A DNA stretch of 64,000 nucleotides, taken from positions 1 to 64,000 of the forward strand of contig CAWARA010000015.1 of NCBI GenBank assembly GCA_963784195.1. The letters are read 5' to 3'. Within the stretch, counting starts at the first letter, position 1. Each line of letters starts with the position of its first letter. Positions 58,680 to 64,000 of this stretch are shown piece after piece. Source of the stretch: CAVQAH01 sp963784195. GTDB lineage: Bacteria; Acidobacteriota; Vicinamibacteria; Vicinamibacterales; 2-12-FULL-66-21. Both the position numbers and the translations under genes were made by a program. The notes under the pieces were generated by a model. It saw only the letters and a list, made by a program, of their open reading frames with translations. It was not told where the DNA came from and made no database searches.

Positions 58680-59529
58680 CGGCCTTGATGTACCAGAACG
58701 ACCCGGCCGTCCTGCCGAGCCACGCCGCCACGCCGCGTGGCAGCCGCGGCCCGATGATCGGGAACTTGTGTCTCGGGAAGTAATGCTTCTCGAGCGCGAC
58801 TGACCCGAACCTGCCGAACAGCGTGCGGAGTTCGCTCGCGGTATAGAACTTCGAGAGAGGGTTGCCGAGTCCGTCGGTACTGTTGTTCACGGCGATCTGC
58901 GTTGGAAGCCAGCCGCGATGATCGGCAGGCAGGCCCACGAACTGGTTGAAAGCGACCCGCCCCATTTTCAATCGCAGATGCTCGAGGCGTGCGCGGCCAA
59001 GGAAATGCGCCGCCACATACCCCAGCGATTCACGCGCGTAGAGCATGATGATGGCTTTGCCGCCTCGCTTGAGCACGCGGAAGACTTCGCCGATCGCGCG
59101 TTCGGTGTCCGGCGTGTGATGCAGCACGCCATGGCTGTACACGAGGTCGAACGTCTCTGACGCAAAGGGAAGGTTCTCCGCGTCTGTCTGGGTGAAACCG
59201 CCGGTGAGCCGTTCGAGCAGGAACCCCTGGCGTGCCAGGCTGAGTGAGTTTCCCGAGAGATCGGCATCGACGTATCGCGCGCCATTCCGTGCGAACTGAC
59301 GGCCATCGGTCCCGAGCCCGCCGCCGATTTCGAGGACGCGCTCGTTCCGGTGCTGCGTGAACTCCGCGACTGCCGGAATGTGAAACTCCGCTTCGTACCG
59401 ATGCGCCTCAACGGCCTCGTAGAAGCCTTTCGTTCCCGGCGGGGCTTCACCGTGCCGCACGCCGCACGGCTGGTTGTCCCAGAACCGGCGGACACGTCCC
59501 TTGAGTTCAACCGCTGTTTCAACTGCCAT
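58672..59529 (-). CDS. SAM-dependent methyltransferase
   Basis: A 285-residue class I methyltransferase with VLEIGGGLGTDGRQFARNGA (motif I), a D-x-S acidic loop (YVDADLSGNSL), NLPFASETFDLVYSHGVLHH (post-motif), and VFRVLKRGGKAIIMLYAR. The N-terminal VRRFWDNQPCGVRHGE block is typical of a group found in O-antigen/EPS clusters. Likely methylates a sugar or lipid-linked glycan; exact target unknown. It is the last gene of the minus-strand group. Confidence 0.9.
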   Translation of the reverse strand: MAVETAVELKGRVRRFWDNQPCGVRHGEAPPGTKGFYEAVEAHRYEAEFHIPAVAEFTQHRNERVLEIGGGLGTDGRQFARNGARYVDADLSGNSLSLARQGFLLERLTGGFTQTDAENLPFASETFDLVYSHGVLHHTPDTERAIGEVFRVLKRGGKAIIMLYARESLGYVAAHFLGRARLEHLRLKMGRVAFNQFVGLPADHRGWLPTQIAVNNSTDGLGNPLSKFYTASELRTLFGRFGSVALEKHYFPRHKFPIIGPRLPRGVAAWLGRTAGSFWYIKAVK

Positions 59530-59571
59530 ACAGGTTCGACGTCTTCAGGCTTCGCAGCTCCACATTGTACC

Positions 59572-60462
59572 TTAGGCTTTGCGTGTAACCCGGGTCCGCA
59601 CCTCGTCGCGGACGCCTTCGGCAAACGACCGCGGAGAGAACCCGAAATCGTTACGCGCAGCGGAGTGATCGAACGCCTTGTCCTCCTGCAGTCGAAGCAC
59701 CTGCTCGACCTTGATCCTTGGCTTCGAGACCACGGCATTGTAGAGCCTGACGATGCCCACGACCGGCGCGAATGGCACGCGCACGAAGAGCGGCTTTCGA
59801 CCGGCTGCGCTCGCCGCCTCGCGCACGAGGGCTTCGAAGCTCAACGGCTCGCGGCCGGACAGGTTGTAGATCTGGCCGACCGTCCGCGGATTGTCGACGA
59901 CGACGGCGGCGGCGGATGCCACGTCCTCGACGTGGACAGGCTGTTGACGGGCCTCGGGCGCAATGATTGGGACGATCGGCGAACGCTCGAGGAACGCGAT
60001 CAGCCGCGCGATATTCCGATCTCCCTGGGTGCCGTAGATCATCGTCGGCCGGAGTATCGTCCAGGCCAGGCCGCTCTCCTTGACGAGTTGCTCCCCGTGT
60101 TCGCGATGTGCGCGTGACCGCACGGGTAGCTTCGTCAGGATGGCCGTCGTGCTGACGAACACGCCGCGCCGCAGCTGTGATCGCCGGATGGCCGAGAAGA
60201 GCGGGTCGACCCACGAGAATCCGAGCGATGCGACATTGACGAGGGTATCCGCACCCTCGAATGCGGCGGCGAGACTCGCTTCATCGTGCAGATCGCCTTC
60301 GGCGAACTCGACCGGCGTTCCTTCGAGAGCTCGCCGATCGCTCGAGGGGCGAACGAAGCAACGCAGTCGCGTGCCGGGGAAGCGCCGCGCGAGCTCCCTC
60401 ACGACAAAGGGTCCGGTGAACCCGGTCGCACCGGTCACGACGATCACGGCAGGAGCGTTCAC
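59572..60462 (-). CDS. NAD-dependent epimerase/dehydratase (atypical SDR)
   Basis: A 296-residue SDR with VIVVTGATGFTGPFVVREL at the N-terminus, EFAEGDLHDEASLAAAFEGADTLVNVAS, LRPTMIYGTQGDRNIARLI, and HVEDVASAAAVVVDN. The usual YxxxK is not clear (an REHGEQLVKESGLAW segment is in its place), as in atypical SDRs. The start overlaps the upstream GT4 stop by 4 bases. Probably modifies a nucleotide or lipid-linked sugar. Confidence 0.88.
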   Translation of the reverse strand: MNAPAVIVVTGATGFTGPFVVRELARRFPGTRLRCFVRPSSDRRALEGTPVEFAEGDLHDEASLAAAFEGADTLVNVASLGFSWVDPLFSAIRRSQLRRGVFVSTTAILTKLPVRSRAHREHGEQLVKESGLAWTILRPTMIYGTQGDRNIARLIAFLERSPIVPIIAPEARQQPVHVEDVASAAAVVVDNPRTVGQIYNLSGREPLSFEALVREAASAAGRKPLFVRVPFAPVVGIVRLYNAVVSKPRIKVEQVLRLQEDKAFDHSAARNDFGFSPRSFAEGVRDEVRTRVTRKA

Positions 60463-61700
60463 GTGGTCAGTTCACGGCGCGCGACGATCGTTGACAGGAG
60501 GTCCAGATACAGCCGGGCGAGAGCACGGCGATCGTAGTGATCCCGCACGAACCGATTTCCGGCCTCACCGAGCCGATGCGCGAGCTCTGGCGCCTGCCGT
60601 AATGACTGAATCGCGCGCGCAATGGCCGCCGAATCTTCCGGGTCGACGATAAGCGCTCCCTGAGACCGCTCCAGAATGTCTCTCGCCTCGCCTTTGACGC
60701 TCCCGACGATCGGCCGGCCGCAGGCCATGATCTCGAACATCTTCGAGGGTATGAATGTCTCGAACAGAGGGATGTTGCGGAGTGGCACGAGCACCACGTC
60801 GGCGGCTGCATACCACGAGGCCATGGCCTGCTTCGGCTGTCCTGGAAGAAACCTGACGTTCGGCAGTTCCATCCGCGCCGCCTTCTCCATCAGCATCTTC
60901 TTCTCGGCCCCTTCGCCCACGAAGACGAACGTGACGTCAGAATCGGCTTTCAGTGCATGGGCCGTGTCCAGAATGGCTGACAAAGCCTGCGAGATGCCGT
61001 GTGCGCCGATGTACAAGACCACGAATTTGCCTGTCAGGTCCCACGTGTGCCGGATGTCGTTTTCGCGCGGCCCCGGCCTGAAGGCGTCGACGTCGACGCC
61101 GTTGGTGATCGTCGCCACATGCTCTTCTGAAAGACCGCGGCGAATCAGGATCTCGCGAAACGATTGTGTGACGACGACGACTTTCGCGGCCTGCCGATAG
61201 AGGAACATCTCGATGCTCTCGAGGACGCGGATGATCGTCCGGTTCTTGAGGACACCAAGCTCGATGAAGATTCCCGGCCAGAGATCGCGAACCTCGAACA
61301 CGTAGGGAATGCGCCGCACACGGCTCATGAACCACGCAGCAATGACCGCGAAGAAGGCCGGCGACGACACCACAATCACGTCGTACCCTTTCAGCCTGGG
61401 GGTGGTCAGAATCATGGACGAAACCATGAACGACAGGTGTGACAGCGTGCGCTTGACGAACCCTTCGTTCGGTGTGGCGTAGAGCCAGTTGCGGAAAACC
61501 GTCATCCCGTCGAGCGTCTCGCGCCGGAAAATCGTGCCCCGGTACTCGGGTGCGACGATTCCCGTCGGGTGATTGGGGAGACCGGTGATGACGGTGACCT
61601 CGTGACCCTGGCGCACCCATTCGCGGCAGAGCTCGCTGACGCGAGCTGAGGGGGCGCCGATTTCGGGAACGAAGAACTGACAGACGAACGCAATCCTCAC
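60459..61700 (-). CDS. Glycosyltransferase family 4 (WbuB-like)
   Basis: A 413-residue GT-B glycosyltransferase: MRIAFVCQFFVPEIGAPSAR, VITGLPNHPTGIV, FEVRDLWPGIFIELGVL, ITNGVDVDAFRPG, the donor-binding VLYIGAHGISQAL and FVFVGEGAEKK, then PSKMFEIMACGRPIVGSV (E-x7-E region). The N-terminal pattern fits the WbuB/fucosaminyl-transferase-like subgroup often paired with WecB, as here. Overlaps both neighbours by 4 bases, so it is tightly coupled in an operon. Confidence 0.93.
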   Translation of the reverse strand: MRIAFVCQFFVPEIGAPSARVSELCREWVRQGHEVTVITGLPNHPTGIVAPEYRGTIFRRETLDGMTVFRNWLYATPNEGFVKRTLSHLSFMVSSMILTTPRLKGYDVIVVSSPAFFAVIAAWFMSRVRRIPYVFEVRDLWPGIFIELGVLKNRTIIRVLESIEMFLYRQAAKVVVVTQSFREILIRRGLSEEHVATITNGVDVDAFRPGPRENDIRHTWDLTGKFVVLYIGAHGISQALSAILDTAHALKADSDVTFVFVGEGAEKKMLMEKAARMELPNVRFLPGQPKQAMASWYAAADVVLVPLRNIPLFETFIPSKMFEIMACGRPIVGSVKGEARDILERSQGALIVDPEDSAAIARAIQSLRQAPELAHRLGEAGNRFVRDHYDRRALARLYLDLLSTIVARRELTT

Positions 61701-62854
61701 CGCAGAGCGCCGGCCTTCGGGATTCCGTCCGGTGGTGCACCCGCAGGACGTCTGGCGACGGTGCGAAGCACATCGACGATACGCTCTGCGGCTTTTCCAT
61801 CCCAGAGCGGCGGCACTCTTGTCGCCACGCGATGCGCCTTCACCTTCTGCCAGCCTTCGATGATGCGCTCGGGCTGCGTGCCCACCAGCTGGTTCGTCCC
61901 TTGCGCGATGGTCGCAGGCCGTTCGGTCGTTGTCCGCAAGGTGAGACAGGGCACGCCGAGAACAGTCGTTTCCTCCTGGACGCCACCCGAATCGGTCAGC
62001 ACGACCGCGCTGTCGGCCATCAGGCTCATGAACTCGAGGTAGCCCAATGGCTCCAGCGGGCGCAGGCGCGCCTGGTCGCAGAGCGAGCGTGTCACCGCCG
62101 ATTCGGCCAGGGCACGGCGCGTTCTCGGGTGGACGGGAAACACGATGGGAATGTCGCGGGCGACTTCACCGATGGCGGCAAACAGTTGTTCGAACGCTTC
62201 GGGGGAGTCGACGTTGCTCGGTCGATGCAACGTCAGCAGACCGTAGCCATGCCGCTCGAGCCCCATGCGACCCGCGATGTCCAGTGACGCCGCTGCGGAA
62301 CGGTGGGCGAGCAGCGTGTCGATCATCACGTTTCCGACGAGAAAAATCTTGTCGGCTGAAATACCTTCATGCAGCAGGTTGTCGACGCCGGACTGCTCGG
62401 TGACAAAGAGGAGGTCAGAGATCTGATCCGTCAGCAGCCGGTTGATCTCTTCGGGCATTTCCCGATCGAAGCTTCGCAGGCCTGCCTCGACGTGCGCAAC
62501 CCGCACGCCGAGCTTGCTCGCCACCAGCGCACAGGCGATGGTGGAATTGACGTCCCCGACGACGACCACCATATCCGGACGGCGGTCGAGTACCACCGGC
62601 TCGAACGCCGCCATGATCGCGGCTGTCTGACGCGCATGCGTGTCCGAACCGACTTCCAGATCGACATCGGGGCGGGGGAGCCCGAGCTGTCCGAAGAAAA
62701 TCTCGGACATCGCCGCGTCGTAGTGCTGGCCAGTGTGGATCAGCGTGAACTCGAAGATGTCGGTGTGCCGCTCGAGCTGGCGCGCAATCGGCGCGATCTT
62801 CATGAAGTTCGGTCGCGCACCGACGACCAGCAGGAGGCGATACCGCGCGGACAT
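61697..62854 (-). CDS. wecB: UDP-N-acetylglucosamine 2-epimerase (non-hydrolysing)
   Basis: Interconverts UDP-GlcNAc and UDP-ManNAc. Conserved blocks: VVGARPNFMKIAPI, VVGDVNSTIACALVA, VAHVEAGLRSFDREMPEEINR, TLHRPSNVD, HPRTRRAL, and LTDSGGVQEETTVLGVPCLTLR. ATG 62854 fits the family N-terminus (MSARYRLLLVVGARPN), while an in-frame TTG 62893 overlapping the upstream TGA (TTGA) would add 13 residues. It supplies ManNAc-type precursors for the locus glycan. Confidence 0.94.
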   Translation of the reverse strand: MSARYRLLLVVGARPNFMKIAPIARQLERHTDIFEFTLIHTGQHYDAAMSEIFFGQLGLPRPDVDLEVGSDTHARQTAAIMAAFEPVVLDRRPDMVVVVGDVNSTIACALVASKLGVRVAHVEAGLRSFDREMPEEINRLLTDQISDLLFVTEQSGVDNLLHEGISADKIFLVGNVMIDTLLAHRSAAASLDIAGRMGLERHGYGLLTLHRPSNVDSPEAFEQLFAAIGEVARDIPIVFPVHPRTRRALAESAVTRSLCDQARLRPLEPLGYLEFMSLMADSAVVLTDSGGVQEETTVLGVPCLTLRTTTERPATIAQGTNQLVGTQPERIIEGWQKVKAHRVATRVPPLWDGKAAERIVDVLRTVARRPAGAPPDGIPKAGALR

Positions 62855-62889
62855 GTGTCGGTCGATTATCGCTTCGATATCGGCTGTGT

Positions 62890-64000
62890 TCAAGCCGTCA
62901 GCGGGATCTCGTGCGTCTCGCGCCCGATGTGAATCGCGAGCGTGCCGTCACGGGCGTCATCGACGGACACGACGTCGTCGGCGCTCAATCCCGGAACGAG
63001 GATCCATCCGAATCGCGCATCAAGGTTCCCCGATGCACTGCCGATCAGTGTCGGTGCGGCGTGCACTTCGCCGAACGCCGGCGCATGCCAGCCCTGAAGC
63101 GGCTCTCGCTCGCCTCGAACGCAGCGAGGAGTGTCAATCCCGAACCATACAATGCCGAGCGACGACAACGACCGGCTTGCGACGAGGCCTGACGGGTGAC
63201 TGCTCAGAACCACCTCAGGATGCAAGTGCAGGAACGTGGACCACGCATGTTGGCCTTGGCCGGAGAGCTCGTCAATCAGGATCCAGAATCGGCCGGCAAC
63301 GAGAAGAAAGCGACGCCTGTGCCTCACCGGCAAGGGTAGCGCATCGAAACCTGTGTGTGCTGCGGAGAAGCCTTTGAGGTGCGGCCTGCTTTCATAACGT
63401 GCGTCGACGACCCGTGCACGGCGAGCGACGCGAAAGCTGCCCCAGCACTCGCTCTGCTCAGCGCCATCGACCATGACCGTACTGTGAGCCCGGGTGCTCC
63501 TGTAGTAGTCGCGCCAGGCGCCTGCGGCGTACTCCGAGACACCAGAGTCCACGACGATGCGCGTGCCATCTATGCTGACTTCGAATCCGAACAGGTCCGA
63601 GTGCGCGTGAGCCGGCAGGTCGTCGGGGCATACCGGTCCCGCGTCAGCGATGAGGAACCCGCGGCTATCGGCGGTCTCGAGCGTGACGAATCCGCTGGCA
63701 TCCGGATCCCAGGTGTCGGGCAGCATCAGCGGTCGTTCGGCGGATCGAGGCTCGAAACAGCCGCTGCCGGCCACTCGGGGCTCCCTCCGCCATTCGCGAT
63801 CCCAGAAGGGCATGCCGCGGCACGAGCTGCGGACCGGGGTTGCACCCCTCGAGGATCGCGGCGGCCGCTCGCAATTCGGACGGATCGCTGACCATGCCGG
63901 CCGCGGTATCGCCGAATTGCACGAGCTGGCCATCAGGATGGCAGACTCGTATCAGAAAATCCTCCATGCGTCTCAGGAGCTCCAGGAGTGACGGACTCTG
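62890..64000 (-). CDS. Heparinase II/III-family protein, partial and frameshifted
   Basis: The 5' end lies beyond the window. The edge-proximal frame reads LLELLRRMEDFLIRVCHPDGQ, FGDTAAGMVSDPSELRAAAA and RHALLGSRMAEG. An indel at about 63,785-63,800 moves the family sequence to the other frame: RVAGSGCFEPR, SGFVTLETADSRGFLIADAGP, then the diagnostic LPAHAHSDLFGFEVSIDG, IVVDSGVSEY, YRSTRAHSTVMVDG. These match the C-terminal beta domain and catalytic His/Tyr region of PL12-like lyases. Within EPS loci such proteins may trim or modify the nascent polymer in the periplasm. First visible gene of the minus-strand operon. Confidence 0.88.

Overview
The window looks like chromosomal DNA of a high-GC soil-type bacterium, most plausibly Acidobacteriota near Vicinamibacteria. 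This is an inference from gene content: a Ser/Thr kinase fused to a TolB-like propeller, an ADOP/MacB-type permease plus a decayed copy of another, a HAF-repeat protein, a DUF4331 protein, kelch/Ig-like giant surface proteins, and many palindromic intergenic repeats. No rRNA, tRNA, CRISPR array, prophage or intact insertion sequence was recognised.

Layout. 0.1-4.4 kb: acyl-CoA synthetase overlapping a receptor-like Ser/Thr kinase. 4.5-7.5 kb (minus): DUF4331 secreted protein, PepSY membrane protein, small Arg/Asp/Glu-rich secreted protein. 7.7-15.1 kb: ADOP permease, small membrane protein, paired REP-like hairpins, ThuA-like lipoprotein (minus), an unknown secreted protein, and an ABC ATPase/permease pair. 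15.1-20.3 kb (minus): DsbA-like/VKOR disulfide pair; a porin - CuA-type cupredoxin - di-heme oxidoreductase operon; an intradiol-dioxygenase-like lipoprotein. 20.5-30.2 kb: cyclic beta-1,2-glucan synthase (minus) divergent from galactokinase (plus). 30.2-37.1 kb (minus): HAF-repeat protein and a roughly 1,900-residue galactose-oxidase-like/Ig-repeat surface protein. 37.3-45.9 kb (plus): ADOP remnant, PBP1A, DNA polymerase III delta', RicT, PdxA, a membrane protein, SmpB and an anchored unknown. 45.9-64 kb: polysaccharide locus with aminotransferase, RmlD-like reductase, GDP-mannose dehydratase, CapD/FlaA1-like dehydratase, WecA-like transferase, bi-domain oxidoreductase and asparagine synthase on plus, then methyltransferase, SDR, GT4, WecB and heparinase II/III on minus. 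It is interrupted by an LhgO-like oxidase and a Cys/Trp-repeat protein.

A dominant feature is single-base frameshifts in otherwise intact genes: more than 20 indels in about 14 genes, including PBP1A. This pattern is most easily explained by uncorrected long-read consensus errors rather than real decay, so frameshifted genes are given as single entries with the break position stated. Cyclic glucan synthase is listed as its two very long frames.

The most interesting biology is: (i) the porin/CuA/di-heme oxidoreductase operon; (ii) a paired-Cys GxWxP repeat shared by two unrelated secreted proteins; (iii) an unassigned ~160-residue module present three times in the giant surface protein; (iv) cyclic glucan synthase next to galK; and (v) several distinct families of palindromic or tandem intergenic repeats.
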